In this document: positions 43,026 through 51,337 of the stretch, piece by piece
How positions within the stretch are numbered: position 1 is the stretch's first letter
Layout: every line of letters starts with the position of its first letter
Source: Erysipelothrix sp. HDW6C
GTDB taxonomy: Bacteria; Bacillota_I; Bacilli_A; Erysipelotrichales; Erysipelotrichaceae
NCBI RefSeq assembly: GCF_011299615.1
Contig: NZ_CP049861.1
Location: forward strand, 868,001-932,000
Direction: 5' to 3'
DNA: 64,000 nucleotides
Position numbers and translations under genes: made by a program
The notes under the pieces: generated by a model
Database searches by the model: none
The model's input: the letters and a program-made list of their open reading frames with translations, nothing else
Told to the model about the DNA's origin: nothing

Positions 43026-43054
43026 AGACGGAACATTGGTTCCGTCTTTTTTTT
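43026..43054 (+). terminator. Rho-independent terminator
   Basis: 9-bp perfect stem AGACGGAAC / GTTCCGTCT, 4-nt loop, long T-run, 8 nt after the exporter stop codon. Confidence 0.92.
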
Positions 43055-43132
43055 TTGTTCACGCACATTATGAATTGAGTTCAGATACATGTCACACAAA
43101 TCTTATATTCTAGAGTCGTGGAGGATATAACA

Positions 43133-43837
43133 ATGAGTAAATACACGGCAACATTCAATCGAAATGAAAAGAAATATGTACTGACACCATCGCAACGGTT
43201 TGCCTTTGAGGATGCGATTCGTAATCATGTTCACGCAGATACCTATGGTGAACATACAATTTGTAATATTTATTTTGACAACAATGATTATGAGTCAATT
43301 GAAAAGTCACTCGATAAACCCTTGTACAAAGAAAAACTTCGATTGCGTAGCTACAACACGCCCAAAGCTGATAGTCCAGTCTATTTGGAAATTAAAAAGA
43401 AGTTCAGTGGTGTTGTCTACAAACGACGTATTCAATTGAGTTTGGATGAAGCCAATGCCTATTTATTTCATCAAACGCCCCCGACATATCCCTGTCAAAC
43501 ATTTCAAGAAATTGATTGGTTGCGATCATGGATGGATTTAAAACCCATGACCTATATTGCTTATGATCGCATTGCCTATGCAGAGTGTGGTAATGAATCC
43601 GTTCGTCTAACGCTTGATACAAACATTCGCTGGCGGCAAACATCAATCAATTTAGAGGAAGGTGAATGGGGGAATGCGGTGGATGAGGGTATCACTGTAT
43701 TGGAGGTCAAGGTGGGTGACGCAATTCCTTTGTGGTTATCACGCATCCTTGACCAACTCCACATTTATCCAAATTCATATTCAAAATATGGGCGCTGTTA
43801 TACGGAAATAAGAAAAAGTGAGGAGTACAACGTATGA
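43133..43837 (+). CDS. VTC-domain (polyphosphate polymerase-like) protein
   Basis: 234 residues of the VTC/CYTH tunnel fold. Basic and acidic tunnel motifs are visible: RNEKKYVLTPSQ at the N-terminus, NIYFDNNDY, YKEKLRLRSYNTP, YLEIKKKFSGVVYKRR and, near the end, ITVLEVKVGD and NSYSKYGRCYTEI. Eukaryotic Vtc4 makes polyphosphate; bacterial relatives are found with DUF4956 and CotH or beta-helix proteins as here. Lys and Arg residues needed to grip phosphate appear retained, so a nucleotide/phosphate-handling role is plausible. Its stop overlaps the next ATG (ATGA). Confidence 0.85.
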   Translation: MSKYTATFNRNEKKYVLTPSQRFAFEDAIRNHVHADTYGEHTICNIYFDNNDYESIEKSLDKPLYKEKLRLRSYNTPKADSPVYLEIKKKFSGVVYKRRIQLSLDEANAYLFHQTPPTYPCQTFQEIDWLRSWMDLKPMTYIAYDRIAYAECGNESVRLTLDTNIRWRQTSINLEEGEWGNAVDEGITVLEVKVGDAIPLWLSRILDQLHIYPNSYSKYGRCYTEIRKSEEYNV

Positions 43838-44502
43838 TTTTTGAAAGTATTACACAAACAACAATGACGCTTGAAGTTGTGGTCATCTGCTCTGTGGTAT
43901 CACTGCTAATGGGGATGTTAATTGCATATGTCTACATGTATAAAAATGAGTATTCAAAGAGTTTCGTCGTCACGCTTGCGCTTTTGCCGGTGATGATTCA
44001 AATCGTAATTATGATGGTTAATGGTAACTTGGGAACAAGTGTCGCAGTACTTGGAACCTTTAGTTTGATTCGTTTTCGATCTGTCGCAGGAAGCGCACGG
44101 GATATTGGAAGTATCTTCTTTGCCATGGCAATCGGACTTGCGAATGGGATGGGTTTTGTATCATTCTCAGTCATGATTACTTTGCTGATTGGTGGCATGA
44201 GTGCCTTGCTTTATACCTTGCCATTTGGCGAACGTGGATTCGCTGAGAAAGATCTCAAGATTGTAATTCCAGAGTCGCTTGACTATGATGGCATTTTTGA
44301 TGATATTTTCTCCCAATATACAAGTAATTCAGAACTTATGAAAGTAAAAACAACCAACATGGGAAGTCTTTTTGAATTACAATACCGTGTGCATCTCAAA
44401 AATGATGCAAATACGAAAGACTTCATTGACGCATTGCGTGTTCGCAATGGCAATCTTAGCATTGTCTGTGGACGTCCTGCAGTAGGAAGGGAGGAATTGT
44501 AA
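43834..44502 (+). CDS. DUF4956 membrane protein
   Basis: 222 residues: three to four helices in the first ~130 (VVICSVVSLLMGMLIAYVYM, TLALLPVMIQIVIMM, FAMAIGLANGMGFVSF), with GTFSLIRFRSVAGSARDIGSIFFAMAIG as the family-defining stretch, then a soluble C-terminal domain of about 80 residues. Widely linked to VTC-domain proteins; function unknown. Overlaps the VTC gene by 4 nt and directly abuts the beta-helix gene. Confidence 0.85.
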   Translation: MIFESITQTTMTLEVVVICSVVSLLMGMLIAYVYMYKNEYSKSFVVTLALLPVMIQIVIMMVNGNLGTSVAVLGTFSLIRFRSVAGSARDIGSIFFAMAIGLANGMGFVSFSVMITLLIGGMSALLYTLPFGERGFAEKDLKIVIPESLDYDGIFDDIFSQYTSNSELMKVKTTNMGSLFELQYRVHLKNDANTKDFIDALRVRNGNLSIVCGRPAVGREEL

Positions 44503-46302
44503 ATGAAGAAAAATAAACTTATGATGCTCGTCATGGTTACCCTTGTCTTGTTAATTGCAGTGGTTTATGGTCTGATTAAAAATCGCGATGCAGAACTTGA
44601 TATTTCCAATCCTGTCGTAGAATCAACACCAGAAGAGATTGAAACAACTTTAGTCGAAGGGTTACTGATTGAAACGACATTCTCAGCCGATGAGTTGAAC
44701 AGCAGTTGGGATAATGAGACCGCAACATCCATTGCACTTGCAGATAGTACGGCACGTGTTGACGGGGCTGGGGCTACATTTGAAAATGGTGTCGTTACTG
44801 TTCGACAAGCGGGAACGTATGTACTCAGTGGGCAATCAAAGGATATTCAAGTTGTGGTTGATGCAAATAAAGACACCGATACAGTAAAACTTGTTTTAAA
44901 TGGTGTCACAATGACCCATACTTCGAGTGCGCCAATTTATATCAAGACGGCAGATAAAACGATTGTGACTCTTGCCGAAGGAACAACAAACGTCTTGTCT
45001 GATACAGAGAATTATGTATTTGCAACAGGTGAAGATGAACCCAGTGCGCCTTTGTTTAGCAAAGATGATCTTGTGATTAATGGGACGGGTTCTTTAAGAA
45101 TCGAAGCAAATTATAAAAATGGTATCCAATCAAAAGATGATCTCAAAATTGTCAGTGGAAACATAACAATTAATGCGCTAAATGATGGAATTAAAGGAAA
45201 AGACTCCGTTGCAATACGAGATGGATCGTTCAATCTTACAACAGGAGGTGATGGTATCCAATCAAGCAATGATACAGATACATCCAAAGGATGGGTATCG
45301 TTATTGTCAGGAACCTATGTTATTAATGCTGAAGGGGATGGCATACAAGCTGAGACAATTCTACAAACCGTTGCCGGAACTTACACGATCAATACCCATG
45401 AAAATACAACCGAGAACAGCAATAAAGGGTTAAAGGCTACTGCAACGCTTGCGGTGTATGGTGGAACGTATACCTTAGATACGATTGATGATGCCCTTCA
45501 CTCAAATGGGGATGTCATCATCAATGATGGAAACTTTACGATACGTACCGGAGATGATGGAATGCATGCAGATGCAAACCTAACAATTCAATCGGGAACT
45601 ATTTTGATACTTGAAAGCTATGAAGGGCTTGAAGGTGCCAGTGTGACCATTAATGGCGGTGACATTACGCTTACAGCAAGTGATGATGGTATTAATGCAG
45701 CAGGTGGTAATGACACCCAAGAAACCGGGGGTCCACGTGTTGATCAATTTACTGCTGGTGGGGACTTTACGATTACGATTAACGGAGGTCGTCTCGAAGT
45801 AGATGCTGGTGGTGATGGTATTGATTCCAATGGTGATTTGATTATCAATGGTGGCGAAGTGCTTGTAAATGGTCCGGTTTCTGATGGTGATGGAGCACTT
45901 GATTTTGATGGTCAAAGTACAATTTCTGGTGGAACATTACTTACCTTCGGAAGTTCAGGCATGTTGCAAATGCCAGGCGAGACATCCACACAAAATGTTC
46001 TCGCAATTGGATTCAACAATACGCAAAGCGCAGGGACAGAGTTTGTAATCAAAGACAGCAGTGGCAATGTTATTACAAATCACGTTGCCACAAAGCAATT
46101 CTCAGCTGTTGTATTTAGTTCCAAAGATCTACTTGCTGGAGAAACATATCAAATCTATGCGAACGGCACAAACATCACAGACGTGACACTTGAGAGCGTT
46201 GTTACAGCCCAGAGCGAGACGGGAGAAGCATTGTCAACAATGGGTGGTCCTGGCGGAATGGGTGCACCTGGCGGCGCAGGTGGCCCAGGAGGGCGCCGCT
46301 AA
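44503..46302 (+). CDS. Surface carbohydrate-binding beta-helix protein (DUF4353/Cthe_2159-like)
   Basis: 599 residues. N-terminal membrane anchor (about 5-24), a short linker, then a right-handed parallel beta-helix with repeated turns (NGIQSKDDLKI, DGIKGKDSVAI, DGIQ, DDALHSNGDVII, DGMHADANLTI, DGINAAGG, DGIDSNGDLII). The Asp-Gly-Ile ladders suggest calcium-binding turns, as in the cellulose-binding protein Cthe_2159. The C-terminus is a GGPGGMGAPGGAGG tail. It is exported and probably binds glycans or shapes the matrix, together with the VTC and DUF4956 proteins. Confidence 0.85.
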   Translation: MKKNKLMMLVMVTLVLLIAVVYGLIKNRDAELDISNPVVESTPEEIETTLVEGLLIETTFSADELNSSWDNETATSIALADSTARVDGAGATFENGVVTVRQAGTYVLSGQSKDIQVVVDANKDTDTVKLVLNGVTMTHTSSAPIYIKTADKTIVTLAEGTTNVLSDTENYVFATGEDEPSAPLFSKDDLVINGTGSLRIEANYKNGIQSKDDLKIVSGNITINALNDGIKGKDSVAIRDGSFNLTTGGDGIQSSNDTDTSKGWVSLLSGTYVINAEGDGIQAETILQTVAGTYTINTHENTTENSNKGLKATATLAVYGGTYTLDTIDDALHSNGDVIINDGNFTIRTGDDGMHADANLTIQSGTILILESYEGLEGASVTINGGDITLTASDDGINAAGGNDTQETGGPRVDQFTAGGDFTITINGGRLEVDAGGDGIDSNGDLIINGGEVLVNGPVSDGDGALDFDGQSTISGGTLLTFGSSGMLQMPGETSTQNVLAIGFNNTQSAGTEFVIKDSSGNVITNHVATKQFSAVVFSSKDLLAGETYQIYANGTNITDVTLESVVTAQSETGEALSTMGGPGGMGAPGGAGGPGGRR

Positions 46303-46332
46303 AAACATGAGACTGAGTGTCTCGTGTTTTTT
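46303..46332 (+). terminator. Rho-independent terminator
   Basis: 11-bp stem AAACATGAGAC / GTCTCGTGTTT (one G-T pair), 5-nt loop, T-run. Confidence 0.85.
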
Positions 46333-46338
46333 GTATGG

Positions 46339-46344
46339 TATAAT
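46339..46344 (+). promoter_or_regulatory. -10 box directly before the AraC-type start codon
   Basis: Perfect TATAAT ending only 6 nt before ATG 46351, so the mRNA would start at or next to the start codon (leaderless). No ribosome binding site is present there. No good -35 is seen. Confidence 0.5.
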
Positions 46345-46350
46345 TTAAGC

Positions 46351-46680
46351 ATGAACTACACACAACTGATTCATAAAGCAGAAGATTATATTGAGATGCA
46401 TCTTGATGAACCCATTCGACTCGCACCCCTTGCGAAACATATTGGAGTGTCATCCTATCATTTTCATCGTATTTTTAAAATGCATTCACAGGAGACGTTA
46501 CAGCAATACATAAGCCGCGTTAAGATGGAACGTGCTGGTATTTATCTGTATGTTCACCAATCCGTGACAATTACAGAAATGGCACAAAATTATGGTTATG
46601 CAGATGCAAGTGCCTTCAACAAGGCGTTTCGCCGTCATTTTGGCATGTCACCCACCCAATTTCGAAAGCGCAAGATATGA
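46351..46680 (+). CDS. AraC-type DNA-binding protein (HTH only)
   Basis: 109 residues consisting solely of the AraC double helix-turn-helix (first HTH LAPLAKHIGVSSYHFHRIFK, second ITEMAQNYGYADASAFNKAFRRHFGMSPTQFRK). The usual C-terminal GyrI-like effector domain of Rob-type regulators is encoded separately by the next gene. It has no Shine-Dalgarno sequence, and a TATAAT lies so close that translation may be leaderless. The frame opens earlier at 46324 inside the terminator, which is not credible. Confidence 0.85.
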   Translation: MNYTQLIHKAEDYIEMHLDEPIRLAPLAKHIGVSSYHFHRIFKMHSQETLQQYISRVKMERAGIYLYVHQSVTITEMAQNYGYADASAFNKAFRRHFGMSPTQFRKRKI

Positions 46681-46729
46681 CAATCTTCGCTCCAAGAGTG
46701 TTGATATACTGGAATTAGGAGGTGGCACA

Positions 46730-47215
46730 ATGAAAGAGTCCACAATTGAAGTTACTGATGTTTTGATGAATGTTATTTATATTCGCTATAAAGGAAGCTA
46801 TGTAGGGTTTAGAAAAGCAAGTCGCTCTATGTTTAACGAACTGTTTCGGTATGCAAGCGAAAATGGTTTGATTGAAGAAGGGGTGACAAAGGTTTTAACC
46901 CTTTATCACGATAATCCTTACATAACCAATGATGATCATCTTAGAACCAGTGTTGCAATGACGGTGCCGATGGATACAATTGTTCATGAGCATCCAACCA
47001 TTGGAATGCTACAAATAGAAGGACGCTATGGTATTGGTCATTATGAGCTTACACAAAATGACTATGGCGAAGCGTGGCGCACTATCTATAATGATTGGTT
47101 GTTTAAAAGCGAGTATAAATCTCGAGATACATTTCCATTTGAACTTTATGTAGATGAACCCCCACGTAATCGTAAAGAAACAAGTAAGGTTGATATTTAC
47201 ATTCCGATTGAGTAA
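46730..47215 (+). CDS. GyrI-like small-molecule-binding protein
   Basis: 161 residues of the GyrI/AraC-effector-binding fold (VIYIRYKGSYVGFRKASRSMFNEL, LTLYHDNPYITNDDHLRTSVAMTV, RYGIGHYELTQNDYGEAWRTIYNDWL, and the final KVDIYIPI strand). Such domains bind hydrophobic drugs or bile-like ligands. It has its own AGGAGG and follows the AraC HTH gene by 49 nt in another frame, so the pair looks like a naturally split Rob-type regulator. The long upstream open frame across the AraC gene is a shadow. Confidence 0.85.
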   Translation: MKESTIEVTDVLMNVIYIRYKGSYVGFRKASRSMFNELFRYASENGLIEEGVTKVLTLYHDNPYITNDDHLRTSVAMTVPMDTIVHEHPTIGMLQIEGRYGIGHYELTQNDYGEAWRTIYNDWLFKSEYKSRDTFPFELYVDEPPRNRKETSKVDIYIPIE

Positions 47216-47240
47216 GTTAAAACAATTGGAGGCATGTTTC

Positions 47241-47270
47241 ATGAGTGGACATCTCTTTACGAATAAGTGA
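47241..47270 (+). other. Possible micro-ORF (9 codons)
   Basis: ATG 47241 with a perfectly spaced GGAGG (47228-47232) opens MSGHLFTNK then stops. It may be a gene remnant or a short peptide; no further support. The 188-base gap (47216-47403) otherwise holds only a weak GAAC/GTTC hairpin with a T-run at 47361-47390. Confidence 0.25.
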
Positions 47271-47403
47271 AAACAACTTTAGTGGTTGAAATTTCACAAT
47301 ACACTTGATAAAATATCCTTTGTATTCAACTAAAGAAATGTGTCAACAAGGGATGAAGAGCGGGAACTCTGCGGGGTTCTTTTTGCTCACGTAAGGAGAA
47401 AAA

Positions 47404-47877
47404 ATGATTAGAAAAGCAAGGAAAACAGATGCGGATGCAATCAAATTAATCGCAACATTAGCTTGGCAACAGGCTTACAGTGACTTGATACCTGCTGAAG
47501 TAAGCAATGAGTTTTTGGAAACAAACTATAATACGGAAACAATTTTGGAAAAGATAAAAAATGACGGCGTTGTTGTTGCAACTATCGATAAGTTAATCGT
47601 AGGATTTGCACACTTTCGCAATCACGAAGACCACACACATCTACAAACAATTTACGTCTTACCAACACATCAAAAACAAGGACTTGGAACCGATCTATTA
47701 AAACGTGTTGAGAAAGAATCGAAAAAAACGGGAGCATTGCTGGTTCTCGAACTTGAAAATGGTAATAAAATTGGCGACACATTCTACAAACGACGTGGCT
47801 TTGAAGAGTTTGAGTATCGTGCTGATCAATTGCATGGACACCCAGTGAAAACAAAGGTTATGAAGAAAACAGTCTAA
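47404..47877 (+). CDS. GNAT N-acetyltransferase
   Basis: 157 residues. N-terminal IRKARKTDADAIKLIATLAWQQAYSDLIP and the acetyl-CoA-binding motif TIYVLPTHQKQGLGTDLLKRVEKESK, then YKRRGFEEFEYRADQLHGHPVKTKVMKK, are typical GNAT features. Its acceptor is unknown; the LHGHPVKTKVM end is shared with small-molecule acetyltransferases. AAGGAG ribosome binding site. Probably co-transcribed with the YczE gene 18 nt on. Confidence 0.85.
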   Translation: MIRKARKTDADAIKLIATLAWQQAYSDLIPAEVSNEFLETNYNTETILEKIKNDGVVVATIDKLIVGFAHFRNHEDHTHLQTIYVLPTHQKQGLGTDLLKRVEKESKKTGALLVLELENGNKIGDTFYKRRGFEEFEYRADQLHGHPVKTKVMKKTV

Positions 47878-47895
47878 CACGACATAAGGGGATGT

Positions 47896-48489
47896 ATGGA
47901 GCGCGTTTATCGTTTTGGAAAGCTGTGTCTCGGAGCGTTTATCTCGGGACTTGGTATTGCAATTGCAATGAACACAGGATTGGGCGCTGATCCAATTACT
48001 GTGTTCTTTGAAGGGTTATCGAAGGTTTTTGGGATTACCATTGGCATGGCAAGTATTATCACAATGCTTGGTATGACTGTTGTTGCTTTTATAATTGAGC
48101 GCAAGCAAGTGGGATTGGGAACGTTGGTTACACCGTTCTTTGTCCAAATGGGAATTGATCTCTTAATGCCGCGCTTTCCTCAAATCACGAGTTTTCCATG
48201 GAACTATGCAGTGATGTTCAGTGGCTTGGTTGTTTGTGCATTTGGAATCGCCATGGCTATATCTGCGAATATTGGACAACAGGGTACCGATGCCTTAATT
48301 TTATCGTTGAGCAATAGATTTAAATTACCTTATCATGTTGTTCGCTGGGGAACTGATGGTGCACTTCTGGTAGTTGGAATCTTACTGGGTGGAAACTTTA
48401 ATGTGGCGACGGTGCTTGCAACATTGACCTTGGGAAAAACAATCTCATTTATCTACAGTCACGTGTTTAATCGCACAGAGACAATCTAA
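47896..48489 (+). CDS. YczE/YyaS/YitT family membrane protein
   Basis: 197 residues, five hydrophobic helices, with the YczE signature blocks GAFISGLGIAIAMNTGLGADPITVFFEGLS, LVTPFFVQMGIDLL and SANIGQQGTDALILSLS. B. subtilis YczE affects surfactin and other secondary metabolite output by an unknown route; other members are uncharacterised. Ends with a strong terminator. Confidence 0.85.
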   Translation: MERVYRFGKLCLGAFISGLGIAIAMNTGLGADPITVFFEGLSKVFGITIGMASIITMLGMTVVAFIIERKQVGLGTLVTPFFVQMGIDLLMPRFPQITSFPWNYAVMFSGLVVCAFGIAMAISANIGQQGTDALILSLSNRFKLPYHVVRWGTDGALLVVGILLGGNFNVATVLATLTLGKTISFIYSHVFNRTETI

Positions 48490-48512
48490 CCACAAATTAG
48501 TTGTGGTTTTTT
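48488..48512 (+). terminator. Rho-independent terminator
   Basis: 8-bp perfect stem AACCACAA / TTGTGGTT overlapping the stop codon of the YczE gene, then a T-run. Confidence 0.88.
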
Positions 48513-48522
48513 ATTGTATTCT

Positions 48523-48551
48523 TTGACTATGGGGGTAGCATTTGTTAAAAT
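48523..48551 (+). promoter_or_regulatory. Promoter of the Mn2+-responsive ATPase gene
   Basis: TTGACT (48523-48528), 17-bp spacer, TAAAAT (48546-48551), a few bases before the riboswitch. Confidence 0.65.
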
Positions 48552-48556
48552 TAGAA

Positions 48557-48660
48557 CGTAAAGGGAGTAGAAGCCTGAAGGAATTCAGGTCACGTTTTCG
48601 TCAGTACGACTGTAAAGTCCGGAACCGTGTTTAATTCGAGACTTTATCCAGTTCAGGGCG
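48557..48660 (+). promoter_or_regulatory. yybP-ykoY (Mn2+) riboswitch
   Basis: The two diagnostic loops of the manganese aptamer are present: AAAGGGAGTAG (48560-48570) and CGTCAGTACGA (48599-48609), joined by a CCTGAAGGAATTCAGG hairpin. The aptamer is closed by the GTCCGG and downstream arms. Mn2+ binding is expected to turn on the downstream exporter gene, as in the L. lactis yoaB case. Confidence 0.9.
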
Positions 48661-48677
48661 AGGATAGAGTTTTTTTT
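48641..48677 (+). terminator. Mn2+ riboswitch terminator
   Basis: 9-bp stem ACTTTATCC / GGATAGAGT (one G-T pair), 12-nt loop, and a T-run of seven. The 5' arm lies at the 3' edge of the aptamer, so ligand binding can prevent the hairpin. Confidence 0.8.
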
Positions 48678-48713
48678 ATTACTATCCTACTTAAGAAGAA
48701 AGAGAGGTTGCCC

Positions 48714-51296
48714 ATGAAAGATAAAAAGTTCTATACGGTGTCATTGGAGGATATTCAATCTGAACATGATATTGTAAACGGATTAAGTGAACAACAGGTT
48801 GTTGCTTCACGAGAGAAATATGGTGAGAATAAACTAATCGAAGCCAAAAGACGTTCATTGTTAATGCGTTTTATTGACCAATTTAAAGATGTAATGATTA
48901 TCATCTTATTGGTTGCTGCTGTAATTAGTGGGGTTGCCGGCGAAGTTGCCGATGCAGTCATTATTATCGCAATTGTTGTTCTTAATGCAATTATTGGGGT
49001 AGTGCAAGAAGACAAGGCTGAAAAGTCACTTAAAGCACTTCAAGATATGTCGACACCGAATGCGAAAGTTATTCGCGATGGTGTAGAGAAAACAATCAAC
49101 TCACACGATTTGGTTGTCGGTGATATTCTTGTCCTTGACGCAGGTGACTTAGTTGCTGCCGATGTTCGTATTGTTGAATCCAATTCACTCCAAGTTCAGG
49201 AAGCTTCATTAACTGGGGAAAGTGTTCCTGTCGAAAAACAAGCTGATATCGTCTTGGGCGATGATGCAGTTCTGGGTGATCGTCGTAATATGGCGTACTC
49301 ATCCGGTACAGTAACATATGGTCGTGGACGCGGTATGGTTACTGCTGTTGGTATGGATACTGAGGTTGGTAAGATTGCAACCTTGTTGAATGATACTAAA
49401 AACGATCCAACACCACTTCAAAACCAATTGAACCAACTCGGTAAGATTCTCGGTGTTGGGGCGATTATTGCCTGTGCGGTTATCTTAATTGTTGGGGTTA
49501 TGAATAAACATGATCTGCTTGAAATGTTCTTAACAGCTGTTTCATTAGCCGTAGCGGTTGTTCCTGAGAGCTTACCTGCTGTTGCTACTGTTGTCTTAGC
49601 ATTGGGTGTCAATCGCTTGGTACAACGCCATGCAATCGTGCGTAATCTGCCTTCAGTTGAAACACTTGGTTCTGCTACAGTTATCTGTAGTGATAAAACT
49701 GGAACACTAACACAAAATGTCATGACGGTTGTTGAAAACTGGACCGAAGGCGATGTTAATGAGCTTTCAATGGGATTACTACTCTGTAATGACTCACGTA
49801 AGATTGATGGCAATTGGGTTGGTGATCCAACAGAAACTGCCCTCTCAGCATGGGCTGAATCAATCGGACTTGATGCTACAAGACTTCTTGCTTCACACAA
49901 ACGTTTAAATGAAGTACCATTTGATTCAGGACGTAAACGTATGAGTACCATCAACGACATCAATGGTCAAATGACTGCTTTTGTAAAGGGTGGCGTTGAT
50001 GAAGTATTAAGTGTTGTAACACATATGGAAGAGAATGGCGAAATTAAGCCAATCTCCGATGCATATATTGCACGTATTCAAGAAAATAATAAAGAAATGG
50101 GAAGCAAAGCCCTTCGTGTTCTCGCACTTGCTAAAAAAGTTGTTACAACAAGTGACCTTGAACCAACAGAAATTGAATCGGGTCTTGTATTCGTTGGATT
50201 AATTGGAATGATTGATCCACCGCGTCCTGAAGTTACTGAAGCAATCCGCATTAGTAAGAAAGCAGGAATCCGTGTTGTTATGATTACCGGTGACCACGCA
50301 ACAACTGCTGAGGCAATTGGTCGTGAAATTGGACTTCTTGAAGAAGGACAACTTGTTATTACAGGTAAAGAACTCGACGTCATGTCGGATGATGATCTCT
50401 TTAACAAAGTACAACACATCGGTGTCTATGCTCGTGTTTCACCAGAACACAAGATGCGTATTATCTCAGCATGGAAACGTCATGGTGATATCGTTGCGAT
50501 GACAGGCGATGGTGTTAATGATGCTCCTGCTCTCAAACGTGCTGACATTGGTGCAGCGATGGGTATTGTTGGTACTGAAGTTGCCAAGAGTGCTGCAGAT
50601 ATGGTCCTAACAGACGACAACTTCGCAACTGTTGTTGTTGCCATCGAAGAAGGCCGTCGTATTAAAGATAATATTATGAAATCAATCTCTTACTTACTTT
50701 CATGTAATGTTGGAGAGTTACTCTTACTCTTAATTGCAATTCTCTTAAATTGGGATGCGCCGCTACTTCCAATTCACTTGTTGTGGATTAACCTTGTCAC
50801 TGACAGTTTGCCAGCCTTAGCGCTTGGTGTTGATGCTGCTGAAGATGACATTATGGATCGTCACCCAATGCGTGGTAATTCATTAATCTCAAAAGCAATG
50901 CTTTGGAGAATAGCTTACCAAGGAATTCTTGTGGGTGGTGCTGCACTCTTTGCATACATGCATGGTGCTGGACTCCTTTGGGAATCAGGAAATGCCGAAA
51001 TGGGTCGTACGATGGCATTCATCGTGCTTGGATTTACACAATTGATTCACTCATTTAGCATCCATTCCGCAACAAAATCAGTCTTTACATCATTCTGGAA
51101 GAACAAATACCTCATTGGTGCTGTTGTAATCAATGCTGCCATGTTATTGGGTGTTCTCTTCATTCCAGCCTTGAACGATGTATTCAAACTTGGCACCTTA
51201 GATGCCCATCACTGGCAAGTGGTTGTCATCATCATGTTTGTACCATTGGTGATTGTTGAAATCATGAAACTCTTGAAACTTAACGGAAAACACTAA
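48714..51296 (+). CDS. P-type ATPase (P2 family), predicted Mn2+/Ca2+ exporter
   Basis: 860 residues. Phosphorylation site DKTGTLT with Asp 327; TGES motif in the actuator domain; KGGVDEVL and TGDHATTAEAIGREIG in the nucleotide domain; the GDGVNDAPALKRADIG hinge. Membrane ion-site segments are PESLPAVATVV in M4 and NLVTDSLPALALG in M6, and the length with ten helices fits P2A pumps. The Mn2+ riboswitch directly upstream points to manganese export (YoaB-like) rather than only Ca2+. ATG 48714 follows GAGAGG; the frame opens earlier inside the riboswitch, which is not coding. Confidence 0.9.
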   Translation: MKDKKFYTVSLEDIQSEHDIVNGLSEQQVVASREKYGENKLIEAKRRSLLMRFIDQFKDVMIIILLVAAVISGVAGEVADAVIIIAIVVLNAIIGVVQEDKAEKSLKALQDMSTPNAKVIRDGVEKTINSHDLVVGDILVLDAGDLVAADVRIVESNSLQVQEASLTGESVPVEKQADIVLGDDAVLGDRRNMAYSSGTVTYGRGRGMVTAVGMDTEVGKIATLLNDTKNDPTPLQNQLNQLGKILGVGAIIACAVILIVGVMNKHDLLEMFLTAVSLAVAVVPESLPAVATVVLALGVNRLVQRHAIVRNLPSVETLGSATVICSDKTGTLTQNVMTVVENWTEGDVNELSMGLLLCNDSRKIDGNWVGDPTETALSAWAESIGLDATRLLASHKRLNEVPFDSGRKRMSTINDINGQMTAFVKGGVDEVLSVVTHMEENGEIKPISDAYIARIQENNKEMGSKALRVLALAKKVVTTSDLEPTEIESGLVFVGLIGMIDPPRPEVTEAIRISKKAGIRVVMITGDHATTAEAIGREIGLLEEGQLVITGKELDVMSDDDLFNKVQHIGVYARVSPEHKMRIISAWKRHGDIVAMTGDGVNDAPALKRADIGAAMGIVGTEVAKSAADMVLTDDNFATVVVAIEEGRRIKDNIMKSISYLLSCNVGELLLLLIAILLNWDAPLLPIHLLWINLVTDSLPALALGVDAAEDDIMDRHPMRGNSLISKAMLWRIAYQGILVGGAALFAYMHGAGLLWESGNAEMGRTMAFIVLGFTQLIHSFSIHSATKSVFTSFWKNKYLIGAVVINAAMLLGVLFIPALNDVFKLGTLDAHHWQVVVIIMFVPLVIVEIMKLLKLNGKH

Positions 51297-51306
51297 TCCA
51301 AAATAA

Positions 51307-51337
51307 AATGGGTAGCCTCTTGGCTACCCATTCTTTT
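51307..51337. terminator. Bidirectional terminator
   Basis: 11-bp perfect stem AATGGGTAGCC / GGCTACCCATT with a TCTT loop and T-tracts on both sides, between the P-type ATPase gene and the convergent ABC operon. Confidence 0.92.

Noticed and set aside
46351-47215. AraC and GyrI genes as a single frameshifted pseudogene
   Set aside because: The second gene has its own AGGAGG and a natural N-terminus, and both domains are complete.
49418-49963. 181-residue open frame antisense to the P-type ATPase gene
   Set aside because: Lies wholly inside the ATPase gene, which has complete motifs in its own frame; composition is low-complexity Ser/Thr/Pro and no ribosome binding site is visible.
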